NCBI RefSeq assembly: GCF_002591895.1
Contig: NZ_NISX01000025.1
Location: 1-56,381, forward strand
DNA length: 56,381 nt
From: Lacimicrobium alkaliphilum
GTDB taxonomy: Bacteria > Pseudomonadota > Gammaproteobacteria > Enterobacterales > Alteromonadaceae
Reading direction: 5' to 3'
Shown here one piece after another: positions 37,272 to 46,700 of the stretch; the first letter of the stretch is position 1; each line of letters starts with the position of its first letter. The notes beneath the pieces are model-generated. The model did no database searches and was not told where the DNA came from. It saw only the letters and a list, made by a program, of their open reading frames with translations. A program made the translations under genes and the position numbers.

Positions 37272-39527
37272 TCAGAAATGAAACGGTGGTGGTTGGTACC
37301 AGTATGGGTGATAGTAACGCCGGTATGTCTGCACTCTGATGCCACCATCCCCGATCACAAAATCTGTCTGCCCTTCTATGGAAGTCTGTAACATCTTCAC
37401 GTCATGTTCCCGGTAACGTTGCACCACAGCTTCAGCGGGAAAACGCCAGCGATTAAGGTAGCCCTGGCTGAATACCACATACTCTGGTGCCACCGCACGG
37501 ATAAACTCTGAAGATGACGAAGTATTGCTGCCATGATGAGGAGCGATAAGAATATTGGCCTGAATATCCTCATTGGTGGCCAGTAGTCGCTCAATGTCAC
37601 TGTCAATATCCCCCGGCAACAACAGGGTAATCCTGCCATCTGTAATGCTCAGCACACAGGAAAGGTTATTTTCAGAATCCTGATAGCCGGCCGGCGGCCA
37701 CAGCACCCGGATGGTGAGCTCCTGCCAGTGTTGCTGCCAGCCTGCCTGGCACAGATCATCGTGTTTAATTACCTGCTTAAGAGGAATACCCTTAGCCAGT
37801 TGAGGCAGACTGCCGGCATGGTCATTATCATTGTGGCTGATAAAGACCTTATCTAACTGGTTAATTCCTCTGACTTTTAACAGCGGCAAAATATGATTAT
37901 CGGCGCTATTATAACCCGATGGGTAAGCCGGGCCGGTGTCATAGAGAATGGCCCTGCCCTGTTTTTCAATCACCACAGCCAGCCCCTGGCCCACATCCAG
38001 CACTCTGACAATCCAGTTGGGGTCCCGTGACGGAAACGTCCAGCTCAGCAAAGGCATAATAAACAAAGCGCAAAGCAGCCAGCGGCGCCGGCAAACTGGC
38101 AGAGTCAGTAATGCTAACGCCGCGACCATCAACACCCAGACCATCAACGGAATCTGTCTGACCTGCGAAAAGGCCGGTGGCAGGCTGGCAAACCAGTTAA
38201 GCCCCTCAATACCAAGGCCAATAAGTAAATCGGCAAGACTAAACACCAGACTACCGGCGGCAGGCCAGATAAACAGCAGCAACAACCCCAGCAGACACAG
38301 AGGCACCAGCAGCAGAGTTACCAAAGGTACCGCCAGCATATTCACCAGAGGTGAAATCAGCGACACCAGATGAAACTCCCAGGCCACCAGTGGCAACATC
38401 AGTAAGCTCAGGGCCAGTTGCATACGCAGCAAAGATATAAAAGCCGTGCGCCAGTCCACTCTGGCGCCGGCGACCGGCCAGCGCCAGAACACCAGCCAGA
38501 TAATCAGAATGGCACAGAAGCTGAGCCAGAAACTTAAGGAAAACAGACTTAAGGGGAACAGCAGAATAAAAATCAGCAAAGTAGTCAGGAAAATCTGCCG
38601 GGGCCGCCAGTGCCTGTCGCTCAACCACAGCCAGGTTACCAGCACCAGCATGACCCAGGCTCTGGCCGTTGGCAGGCTGAAACCGGCAAGCGCCGCATAG
38701 CCAAAGGCCGCCACCAGTGCACCACCCATAGCCACTTTAAACAGGTTAATTCGCTCACTGCGACCACATAACAGATACCCGCTGCACCACAGCAACACAG
38801 ACAAACTCAGACCACTGATGATCCCCAGATGTAAGCCGGAGATGGCAATAAGATGGGCGATACCGGTACGCTGCACCAGTAGCCAGTCAGATTGCTCCAG
38901 GGTGCCACGATAGCCCAGCGTCAGCGCCTGTAGCCAGGCGCCGTGTGTAAGATCCAATTCCAACATCTTATCCAGCACCTGCTGACGCAGGCTGATGTTG
39001 TTCTGCAACAGTTGATTGGACGGCCTGGCGACCACATAGCCGGTTGCGCGGATACCACTGGCAAATAACCAGCGCTGATAATTAAAACCGCCCAGGTTAA
39101 GGCTGCCATGGGGAGGTTTCAGGCGTACCGCCAGACTGACCTGCTGCCCCTGCTTAATATCCCAATCCGGCTGCCGGTAACTTAGCCGCACCTTTACTCC
39201 TGCAGGTACCGGCTGATTATCCAGTGTATTGAGACGCAAATTAAAGCGCTGAGTCGATTCAGGGCGGCTCAGAGTCTCTATCCAGCCTGTTACCATGACA
39301 GTTTGCTGAATCTTTTCTTCAGGCAGTTGCCAAGCCTGCTGCCAATGCCCTACACTCGCCATCCAGAATATGGCAGCCAGCGCCCCTGACAGCCACCATC
39401 TTTGGTAGTAAAGGGCGAGGATAATTGCCAGAATAAATAAAGGCGGCAAGATCCACACAGGCGGCAGTGCAGACCAGAGTAAAACGGTCATACTCAGTGT
39501 AATGAAACTGAAACGCCAAACATCCAT
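37272..39527 (-). CDS. comEC: ComEC/Rec2 family DNA-uptake channel
   Basis: A 751-residue inner-membrane protein that passes single-stranded DNA into the cytoplasm in competent bacteria. An N-terminal OB-like periplasmic domain (about 55-180) follows two or three helices. The competence domain has 'HLIAISGLHLGIISGLSLSV' and further helices. The C-terminal metallo-beta-lactamase-like domain has 'ISHNDNDHAGS' at about residues 561-571 and 'APHHGSNTSSS'. Its place before msbA is conserved in gammaproteobacteria. No other competence genes are in the window. Confidence 0.94.
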   Translation of the reverse strand: MDVWRFSFITLSMTVLLWSALPPVWILPPLFILAIILALYYQRWWLSGALAAIFWMASVGHWQQAWQLPEEKIQQTVMVTGWIETLSRPESTQRFNLRLNTLDNQPVPAGVKVRLSYRQPDWDIKQGQQVSLAVRLKPPHGSLNLGGFNYQRWLFASGIRATGYVVARPSNQLLQNNISLRQQVLDKMLELDLTHGAWLQALTLGYRGTLEQSDWLLVQRTGIAHLIAISGLHLGIISGLSLSVLLWCSGYLLCGRSERINLFKVAMGGALVAAFGYAALAGFSLPTARAWVMLVLVTWLWLSDRHWRPRQIFLTTLLIFILLFPLSLFSLSFWLSFCAILIIWLVFWRWPVAGARVDWRTAFISLLRMQLALSLLMLPLVAWEFHLVSLISPLVNMLAVPLVTLLLVPLCLLGLLLLFIWPAAGSLVFSLADLLIGLGIEGLNWFASLPPAFSQVRQIPLMVWVLMVAALALLTLPVCRRRWLLCALFIMPLLSWTFPSRDPNWIVRVLDVGQGLAVVIEKQGRAILYDTGPAYPSGYNSADNHILPLLKVRGINQLDKVFISHNDNDHAGSLPQLAKGIPLKQVIKHDDLCQAGWQQHWQELTIRVLWPPAGYQDSENNLSCVLSITDGRITLLLPGDIDSDIERLLATNEDIQANILIAPHHGSNTSSSSEFIRAVAPEYVVFSQGYLNRWRFPAEAVVQRYREHDVKMLQTSIEGQTDFVIGDGGIRVQTYRRYYHPYWYQPPPFHF

Positions 39528-39583
39528 ATTTGCAGCCTTATCTGTTCATTCCCTGGCCGGAATGACGTGAATCAGAGAGCCTT

Positions 39584-40105
39584 ATGCCAAAGAAAATTAT
39601 CGGGCGTTTTTTGCCCGATCACAAAACAATTAAGCGACAAAAAGCCCTGGCCGTGTTTGGCAGCCTGCTGCATGATCCCAATTTGTGGCATCTGAATCGC
39701 CGTTCAGCCTCTGGCGCCTTTGGTATCGGCATGTTCTTCGCTTTCTGGCCTGTGCCTTTTCAGATGTGGCTGGCGGCGGCACTGGCCATTCCTATGCGCG
39801 TTAACCTGCCCTTGTCTGTGGCCACCGTCTGGATCACCAACCCGCTGACCATGCCGCCGATCTTCTTTGCTGCCTATAAGGTGGGTGTATGGCTGCTCGG
39901 CGCTCCGGCCGAACCCTTTTACTTTGAACTGAGCTGGGAATGGGTAGTCTCCAGCCTCAATACCATCGGCCCGGCCTTTTTGCTCGGGTGTGGTGTCTGT
40001 GCGGTAGTCTTTGGCGCGCTGGGCTATTTTGCCATGAACCTGCTATGGCGCTTCTCCGTCAACAAAGCCTGGAAAGCCCGTCGTGAAAAACGCCAGCAGA
40101 AGTAA
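39584..40105 (+). CDS. DUF2062 family membrane protein
   Basis: A 173-residue protein of the DUF2062 family. After a basic N-terminus and 'LHDPNLWHLNRRSASGAFGI', three or four hydrophobic segments follow (about 45-67, 70-105, 120-150). 'VWITNPLTMPPIFFAAYKVG' is the family hallmark. A C-terminal Lys/Arg-rich tail would be cytoplasmic. Function unknown. It is divergent from comEC, a pairing I associate with related gammaproteobacteria. Confidence 0.88.
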   Translation: MPKKIIGRFLPDHKTIKRQKALAVFGSLLHDPNLWHLNRRSASGAFGIGMFFAFWPVPFQMWLAAALAIPMRVNLPLSVATVWITNPLTMPPIFFAAYKVGVWLLGAPAEPFYFELSWEWVVSSLNTIGPAFLLGCGVCAVVFGALGYFAMNLLWRFSVNKAWKARREKRQQK

Positions 40106-40148
40106 AACAAACAGGACTTAGCCAGGCTTTATCCTGTGCAGGACTTGG

Positions 40149-40463
40149 TTATGCAGCATTCAGCGGCTTGATCCGCTCCACTTCATCCTTGACTGACTGA
40201 GCGGCAGTCCAAAGATCAACAGATCGCTGCGCGTTCAGCCAGAATTCCGGCGAGTTACCAAACAAACGGGCAAGCCGGAGCGCCATTTCAGGACTGACAG
40301 CACGACGCTCGCGCAGCAATTCGTTAACTGACTGACGTGAGACGCCCAGAGATTTAGCCAACCCGGCAACGGTCAGGCCGTAGTCCACCAGGAAATCTTC
40401 TCTGAGCATTTCGCCAGGATGGGTCGGTTTGCGCTGCATGCCGGCAGTGTTAAGAATAGTCAT
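40149..40463 (-). CDS. higA: HigA-type antitoxin
   Basis: A 104-residue XRE-family DNA-binding protein. 'RKPTHPGEMLREDFL' is the HigA N-terminus, the helix-turn-helix 'TVAGLAKSLGVSRQSVNELL' is typical, and 'PEMALRLARLFGNSPEFWLN' completes the domain. I start it at the ATG at 40463, eight bases after GAGG; GTG and ATG codons just upstream are too close. It normally represses its own operon and neutralises HigB. Here only the 3' end of higB remains upstream, so it is an orphan antitoxin. Confidence 0.9.
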   Translation of the reverse strand: MTILNTAGMQRKPTHPGEMLREDFLVDYGLTVAGLAKSLGVSRQSVNELLRERRAVSPEMALRLARLFGNSPEFWLNAQRSVDLWTAAQSVKDEVERIKPLNAA

Positions 40464-40477
40464 AGTCATCACCTCAC

Positions 40478-40558
40478 TCAGTGGTAGTCACACACTTCGA
40501 CCTCGTACGCATCACCATCTTCAAAACGAAAACAGATACGCCACTGATCATTTATTGT
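40478..40558 (-). pseudogene. higB: 5'-truncated higB toxin remnant
   Basis: On the minus strand these bases encode 'INDQWRICFRFEDGDAYEVE' followed by VCDYH and a TGA stop. This is recognisably the C-terminus of HigB/RelE-fold toxins, which normally have about 92 residues. In the same frame a TAA stop lies immediately upstream (40559-40561), and the preceding sequence belongs to the acetyltransferase gene, so some three quarters of the toxin is missing. It precedes higA by a few bases in the usual higBA order. The breakpoint lies between about 40559 and 40568. Confidence 0.85.
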
Positions 40559-40567
40559 TTATTCGAT

Positions 40568-41113
40568 TCAGGCCAGAAACGGATAATGTGCACGGTGCAA
40601 GACCTGACTCCGTATCCCGTAGACATAAATGTCGTGTTCTTCGCCTATAAAGAACACTGATTTTGTCTTTTTGGCACCAAGCTTCTGCGCCACTCGTACG
40701 GAGGCATGGTTCCTCGGATGAATCAGAGAAATGAGCTTCCTCTTTCCCAATGTATTTTCCCCGTACTCTTTACAGGCCTTCGCGGCTTCGGTTGCGTAGC
40801 CATTGTTCCAGTACATGGGTAGCATACGATATGATATCTCGGTTTCCACTTCACCATTAATTTCTTGATGTAAAAGACCGGCAATGCCGACAAACTGCTC
40901 TCCTGGTTTGAGCAGGACCTTCCAATAGCTATAACCGTATTCTGTGTATTGATAGAGGATTTTCTCAACCATTTGTTGGGTCTCGTCGTAACTGAGCACC
41001 TTCGGGAAGAACTCCATCACATTTTTGTTCCCAGTCAGCAAATATACCAAATCAACGTCGGCGGCTGTCACCTTAATCAACTTCAAACGTTTGGTTTCCG
41101 TGATCAGCCGCAT
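40568..41113 (-). CDS. GNAT-family N-acetyltransferase (RimJ/RimL-like)
   Basis: A 181-residue GNAT acetyltransferase. 'ETKRLKLIKVTAADVDLVY' is the usual RimJ/RimL-type start, 'YWNNGYATEAAKACKEYG' is the acetyl-CoA pyrophosphate loop (motif A), and 'NHASVRVAQKLGAKK' is motif B. The substrate is unknown. The ATG follows AGGAG and lies 22 bases from the recombination point of the attC-like site upstream, the usual architecture of an integron cassette gene. Its own 3' attC is missing; the stop is followed almost at once by the higB remnant. Confidence 0.88.
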   Translation of the reverse strand: MRLITETKRLKLIKVTAADVDLVYLLTGNKNVMEFFPKVLSYDETQQMVEKILYQYTEYGYSYWKVLLKPGEQFVGIAGLLHQEINGEVETEISYRMLPMYWNNGYATEAAKACKEYGENTLGKRKLISLIHPRNHASVRVAQKLGAKKTKSVFFIGEEHDIYVYGIRSQVLHRAHYPFLA

Positions 41114-41129
41114 TGTTTGCTACTCCTTT

Positions 41130-41233
41130 GCATAACGCACCAATTTGGGGAATTGCGAGAGGTTTGCCACGAGGTGGCAGCGAGTAATTTTCCCAAGCCA
41201 GCTTGCTGGCTGAATAACATTGGATTGTTATAT
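41130..41233 (-). other. Integron attC-like recombination site
   Basis: Read on the minus strand this 104-base imperfect palindrome begins with an ATATAAC box and ends in GCGTTATGC, close to the RYYYAAC and GTTRRRY boxes of attC. The outer arms pair (ATAAC with GTTAT) and the inner boxes pair (CCAAT with ATTGG). Between them are pairing segments around GGGAAAATT/AATTCCCC and two perfect small hairpins (41164-41178, 41197-41212). It begins eight bases after the stop of the small lipoprotein gene and ends 16 bases before the acetyltransferase start, as between two cassettes. No integrase gene is in the window. Confidence 0.68.
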
Positions 41234-41241
41234 GTCATTTA

Positions 41242-41493
41242 TTATAGAAATGCGGTTTTGGGTGCTTTTTTACATCTTTCCCGAGCAACTTCAATGGCAT
41301 GACGACCCTTATTGGGAGCTGATTTTAGGGTTGGATAAGAACCAATTTCCTTAAAGTATTTTACTCCTAAACTCACGCAGCGATTGTAAAGTTCTTTTTC
41401 TTCTTTCTGCTGGGCAATCTTTTCTGCTTCGCTTTTACCACATGAAGATAGCAATAACACAATAGTTAAAATAATGGTTCCTTTTGCAATCAT
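41242..41493 (-). CDS. Small putative lipoprotein, probable integron cassette
   Basis: An 83-residue protein with a lipoprotein signal (lipobox LSSC, Cys18) and a charged, Lys/Glu-rich mature part with two further cysteines in 'LYNRCVSLGV' and 'ARERCKKA'. I do not recognise a family. AGGGAG precedes the ATG. It is followed by the attC-like site, which fits a mobile cassette. Its A+T content looks higher than that of the recD and comEC genes nearby, in line with recent acquisition. The upstream boundary of the cassette is not clear. Confidence 0.68.
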   Translation of the reverse strand: MIAKGTIILTIVLLLSSCGKSEAEKIAQQKEEKELYNRCVSLGVKYFKEIGSYPTLKSAPNKGRHAIEVARERCKKAPKTAFL

Positions 41494-41661
41494 TCAAAGC
41501 TCCCTAAAATTTTTACTGGCATATAGCAATATTCTTATCTGGAAGAATTCGGTGTTTAAGTGCAGAAGACTTCCTTGTTTTGGTTTTTGTAGCATGTTTA
41601 TCTACCCTGCACCACCATGAATAGCAGTTCCGAACTATGTGACCTGGTGGCAATGTTGTGG

Positions 41662-41825
41662 TTGAAAACCCTCCACAGCAGGGATGCTGTGGCGGAGCCT
41701 CCAGGGGTGATCTGAAACCGAAGCGTAGCTTCGCAGTTCAGAGAACGACATGTCATGGATGACATGGCTGGGCTCTTAGCGAAGCAGGACAGCGCAGCGT
41801 AAGAGGATTCACCGCGTGTTTTCAA
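41662..41825. repeat. Structured multi-hairpin element bounded by 8-bp inverted repeats
   Basis: The element is bracketed by TTGAAAAC (41662-41669) and its reverse complement (41818-41825). Inside are four strong hairpins in a row: 41673-41692 (8-bp stem), 41711-41742 (two stacked 6-bp stems), 41749-41766 (8-bp stem, two-base loop) and 41773-41805 (6-bp stem). It lies in the 380-bp gene-free interval between the lipoprotein and recD, which otherwise shows nothing. It has no coding potential I trust. It could be a REP/MITE-type repeat or a structured RNA. Confidence 0.6.
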
Positions 41826-41873
41826 TCGCTACATCGCCGCCGAGCCTATATTTGACAACGCTATGAGTGCTCT

Positions 41874-43757
41874 CTACACACTACTTTTACTCAACTCCGG
41901 ATAAGCTTTTTTTTGCAGTCGCCAGGTCAGGCCGGAGCCGCGCTGGCTGACGGTATCCAGGGCGTTGTGCAGTTGCTGGGTGGGGGCAAACAGGGTCAGT
42001 TTTTTACGGGCTCTTGTGATGCCGGTATAGAGTAACTCGCGGCTGACAAACTGGCCCGGGTTATCCCCCAAACACAATATGCCATGTTCAAATTCTGAGC
42101 CCTGGGATTTATGAATGGTCATGGCATACAAGGGCTGCCAGGCGGGCAGACGGCTGGTCAGTACTGCGCGCAGTTCGCCGTTGTCCTGCTCAAACCAGAC
42201 CTTTAAAAGGCCGTTTTCATCGGGCAGGCAGATGCCGGTATCACCGTTAAAAAGCTGCACCTGATAGTCATTCTGGGTCACCATTACCGGCAGGCCGGGG
42301 TAGAGTTCCTGCTGCGGTTTGATCCAGTTGCGGCGGGTCAGACTCAGGGCTATCTGTCGGTTCAGCGCTTCGCTGCCCCAGTGGCCTTTGCGGGTGGCAC
42401 AGAGCACCTGCTGTTTGGCCAGTTCAGCAAAAGCGGCCTTAATGTCTTCGCCGGCCACTGCGGCAAAATAATCGCTCATTCCACGGCAGGCCAGTTCTAC
42501 CAGCTCTGCGGGACTGGCTTCACCGTTCCAGGCAAGATCGTCAAACTCCCCTACCGCCAGGCACTCCAGTACCTGGGTCAGGCTGCCCAGATTCACCGCC
42601 GCCGCCAGCCTGCCGATACCGCTTTTAATATCAAATCTATGGCTTTTGCTCAGCATCACCAGATTATCCTGTAAGCGGCTTTTTTGTACGCTGCAGGGGG
42701 TGAGGCTGAGCCCGGTGATCCTCTCAATGCGCTCAGTGGTGCTGCGGCTGAATTGCTGTTCTCCCCATAAGGGCACGCTGGCACAAATATCACTTAACAC
42801 CGAGCCCACTTCCACCGAGGCCAGTTGCTGGCGATCGCCGAGCATCACCAGGCGACAATGGGCCGGTAAGGCATCCAACAGCCTGGCCATCAGCGGCAAA
42901 TCCACCATCGAGGCTTCATCCAGGATCAGCATATCCAGCGCCAGCGGGTTATCCTGATTGTGGCGAAAATGCTTACGGTTAGGAATGCTGCCGAGTAACC
43001 GGTGCAGGGTTGCGGCCTGGGCGGGCAACGCCAGTTGCATGCCCTCGGGCAGTAACTTACGGGCCTGATTCATCGATTCACTCAGGCGCATGGCGGCTTT
43101 ACCCGTTGGCGCCGCCATGGCAATGCGCAGGGTTTTACCCTGTTCACGGGCCAGCGCCTGTACCAGCGCCATCAGTTTGGTTACTGTGGTGGTTTTACCT
43201 GTTCCCGGGCCACCGGTAATAATACACAGGGCCTTGCTGGCGGCCTGTACCACCGCTATCTGCTGCCAGTCCGGGCCATTTTGTGAGCCGTTTTCGAATA
43301 AGCTTTTCACCAGCGGTTTGCAGGCCTGTTCATCCACCTGCAACTGCACCTCTGCGAGCCGGCAAAGCTTATTGCAAAGGCTCACTTCATACTGCCAGTA
43401 GCGTTGCAGGTACAGGGCCTGATTATCCAGCACCAGTGGCGTACTGACACTGCCCTGCGGCTGAGGTTCGGTAACAGTGCGGCTTTGCTGCAACAGGCTC
43501 AAAAGCTGAGATTCGAATAACATCGGCAGTGGCTCACGCAATTCAGCCACCCACAGGTTATATAAACGGCACAGCTCGGTCAGTTGCACACACAAATGCT
43601 GGGCGCCCAGTTGCTGGCTGAGAATACAGGCCACCAGACCCATTTCCTGTGCCTGTTGTTCTTCCTGCTCTGCTATAAACAGCCCCAGCGCGGTATCCAG
43701 CGCATCAACAAAGCCCTTTTCCTGCAGGGGTTGCAGATAATGCCCGGCGCTTAACAT
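41874..43757 (-). CDS. recD: Exodeoxyribonuclease V alpha subunit RecD
   Basis: The 627-residue 5'-3' helicase of RecBCD. Walker A GGPGTGKTT lies at residues 182-190; 'MLILDEASMVDLPLMARLL' is motif II, 'VMLGDRQQLASVEVGSVLSD' is motif III, and 'YAMTIHKSQGSEFEHG' and 'LLYTGITRARKKLTLF' are motifs V and VI of superfamily 1B. Normal length. The ATG overlaps the recB stop by seven bases, so RecD is made with RecB. Confidence 0.95.
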   Translation of the reverse strand: MLSAGHYLQPLQEKGFVDALDTALGLFIAEQEEQQAQEMGLVACILSQQLGAQHLCVQLTELCRLYNLWVAELREPLPMLFESQLLSLLQQSRTVTEPQPQGSVSTPLVLDNQALYLQRYWQYEVSLCNKLCRLAEVQLQVDEQACKPLVKSLFENGSQNGPDWQQIAVVQAASKALCIITGGPGTGKTTTVTKLMALVQALAREQGKTLRIAMAAPTGKAAMRLSESMNQARKLLPEGMQLALPAQAATLHRLLGSIPNRKHFRHNQDNPLALDMLILDEASMVDLPLMARLLDALPAHCRLVMLGDRQQLASVEVGSVLSDICASVPLWGEQQFSRSTTERIERITGLSLTPCSVQKSRLQDNLVMLSKSHRFDIKSGIGRLAAAVNLGSLTQVLECLAVGEFDDLAWNGEASPAELVELACRGMSDYFAAVAGEDIKAAFAELAKQQVLCATRKGHWGSEALNRQIALSLTRRNWIKPQQELYPGLPVMVTQNDYQVQLFNGDTGICLPDENGLLKVWFEQDNGELRAVLTSRLPAWQPLYAMTIHKSQGSEFEHGILCLGDNPGQFVSRELLYTGITRARKKLTLFAPTQQLHNALDTVSQRGSGLTWRLQKKAYPELSKSSV

Positions 43758-46700
43758 AGTTCCAGTTGCTCCATCTGATTATCATCCCGGCTGTGGCCGC
43801 TGAACAGCTTATCCAGCGCCATGATCAGTGCCTTCTGCGGGCGGGTGAAATAACAGCCGCTGTCCTTTTGCTCCGCCGTCATACCGCGCAAAAACAAATA
43901 GCAGGCACCGCCCACATGGCGATCATAGTCATAATCCTGCAGGCGGCTTTGCAGCCAGCGATGCAGGGCCAGAGAGTACAGAATCGCCTGCAGCTCGTAG
44001 TCATGCTCCTGCATGGCCCGGGCCATTGCCTCGGTGTTGTAATCGGCAAAGCTGTCACCCAGATGATTGGACTTATAGTCCGCCACATAGACCTTACCCT
44101 GATACATAAAAATCAAATCCACATAGCCTTTCAGGGCACCGTTTAAGGTCTCAAAATCATAATGGGCGTTCAGATCGGAGCGATAACGGTTAAGCACGGC
44201 ATTAAAGGCACTTGCCTTGATCTGATTCACCGGCAAATGAAATTCCATTTCCGCCAGTAACTGTTCAAGATTACTCAGGCACAAGCCAGGTTCAGCAAAG
44301 GGGGTTTGCATTGCATCAGATAACCAGCTGGTCACTACCGGCCACCAGCGCGGTTCAATCCCGTAACGCATGGCCTGCGCCTCAACCAGCTCTGCAAGTG
44401 GCGGGCTGTCGGGTTGCAGGGCATGTTCGAGTACATCATGTAAAAATGAACCGGGCCGCGCACCGCGGGGAAAGCTAAACCTGTCATCCTGCTCAGAATG
44501 CATTTCCGGCAGCGGCGGCATCACAGTGATTGGCGCCTCGTCATAACCGGGGGCCGGTAATTTATCCTGCTGCTGGCTGATGGCCGAATAACTGGTCAGG
44601 CGCCAGCGCTGATAATGGCTGTTACCCGGCACCGCACAGCTCAGTTGCTGCTCCTGTTGCTGTGCCTGTCGGTTGAGGATGATTGGCAGCGCCGGTTCAA
44701 TCAGCCGGTACTGAATATTCACCCCATCGGCCAGCGCGTCGAGCTTATCGGCCAGGATCGTACTATGCAGATTCTCTGTACCGCCGATAACCAGGTTACC
44801 CAGCGCCGTCTGCAACAGCCCTGATGCCTTAGTATTGCCGCCGGTGTTGGGGTGCCAGACACCAAGGCTGCAATAATGCTCAGCCCGGGTCAGCGCCACA
44901 TAAAACAAGCGGATATCCTCGGCTAAACGCTCATAGGCGGCCCGTTCCAGGGCGCTGTCGGCATTGGTAAAATCCACCCGCAGCTGGTTTTCATCGTCAT
45001 GATACAAGGCCTCTTTGGTGGCACTGTATTTACAGGCAAAAGGAATAAACACCAGCGGATATTCGAGCCCTTTAGAGGCATGCATGGTCACTATCTGCAC
45101 CAGCTTGTCATCGGTTTCCAGACGCAATTGCTGGGCTTCATGATTATCATCGGGCTCCAGCAGGCTCTGGTGGTACCAGCGCAATAACTGGCTTTCGCCC
45201 CGGTGCTGCTGTTCCTGCTGTTGCAGTAATTCAAGCAAATGGCGCAGGTCTGTCAGCCGGCGCATGCCATCATCGAAGCGGCGCATCAGCGATACCTGGA
45301 TCTCCAGACTATCCAGCATCTGTGCCAGCGCGCTGGCGATCCCCTGGCGCTGCCACAGCTTTTGCCAGTGGAAAAATTGCCAGAGCAGATCCTGCCAGCG
45401 CAGTTCATCTAAAAGCCACTGTTCAAATTCAGCGGCATCCAGGCCCACCATTTCAGTGAGCATGGCAGCTTTGACCAGACGCTCATCGGCGGGGTTGTGT
45501 ATGGCCTTAAGCAGAATGTAGAGGTCGCGGGCCATCTGTGTACTGAACACACTGCGGCGCACTAAAAACACGCTGTCGATATTGGCCTGGCGCAGGCCGG
45601 TGCGGATCATATCCGCTTCAATTTTATCCCGCACCAGTACCGCACAGTCGCCGGGCTGCAGCGGCCGCTGCTGATCTTTTGCCTGAATCACCGCCTCGCC
45701 CTGTTCCGCCATTTGCAGCAGGCCAGCAATCTGATTCACACAATCCTGCACCAGAGGGGATTGCACCGCAGATAAGGCTTTGGGATCTTCGGTAGCCAGA
45801 TAATTAAAGCAGATACCGGCCCGTGGCTGGCCCTGAACCAGTAAACGGGTTTGTTTGTCAGCCGCTTTAACCGGCATAAAGGGAATATCGCGGTTAAATA
45901 AGAAGCCGTCGCGGCTTTGCGCGAAAAGATGATTAACCCCCTCTACCAGTTCATGGCGTGAGCGCCAGTTGGTGTCCAGGGTAAAACGGCGCTGCTCATC
46001 CACCAGGCGCTTGGCCTGAATATAGGTAAAGATATCGGCGCCACGAAAAGCATAAATCGCCTGTTTGGGGTCGCCAATCATGATCAGGCAGTGCTGGCCC
46101 TGTGGCGGATACAGGGTCGAGAAAATCTCAAACTGGGTAGCGTCGGTATCCTGAAATTCATCAATCAGTGCCGCCGGATACTGATTACGTATGGCACCAG
46201 CCAGATCGGCACCCTGTCTGCTGCCAAGGGCCCTCTGCAGATGGCTGAGCAGATCATCGGGGCTGAGCTGATTAGCCTGATCTTTGTTATTACTTAGCCG
46301 CTGGCGCACCTCGGCCAGCGCCTTAAGGCTGAGACTCACCTGCAGGGCCTGGCGTAACTCGCCTTCCAGCTTATGCAACAGCTCAAAGGGGCCGAAATTC
46401 AAATGGGATAAGTCTTTGCTGGTTTTAGCCGCTGCACTTTGTACTTTATGGGGGAAAAGCACCTGCCAGCCATCCTTGTGACCACTGAAAAAAACCTCTT
46501 CAGAGCGGAAAAAATCATCCAGCCGGTAAATCACCTCGCCTTTACCTAACAGTGTATTTTTCTTTAAGCCGGCCTGTAATAACTGCTCAGCCACCTGCTC
46601 CTGCAGCCACCAGTCACGGGTTTGCTGCAGGCACTGTCGATAGCGGCAAAACAGCTGCTGAGGATCCTCATCGGGCTCCTGCACCTGTACCGACTGACTT

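Noticed and set aside
40106-40148. ACAGGA/TCCTGT inverted repeat between the DUF2062 gene and higA
   Set aside because: Six-base arms without a T-run on either strand; no attC boxes either, so it is neither a good terminator nor a cassette end.
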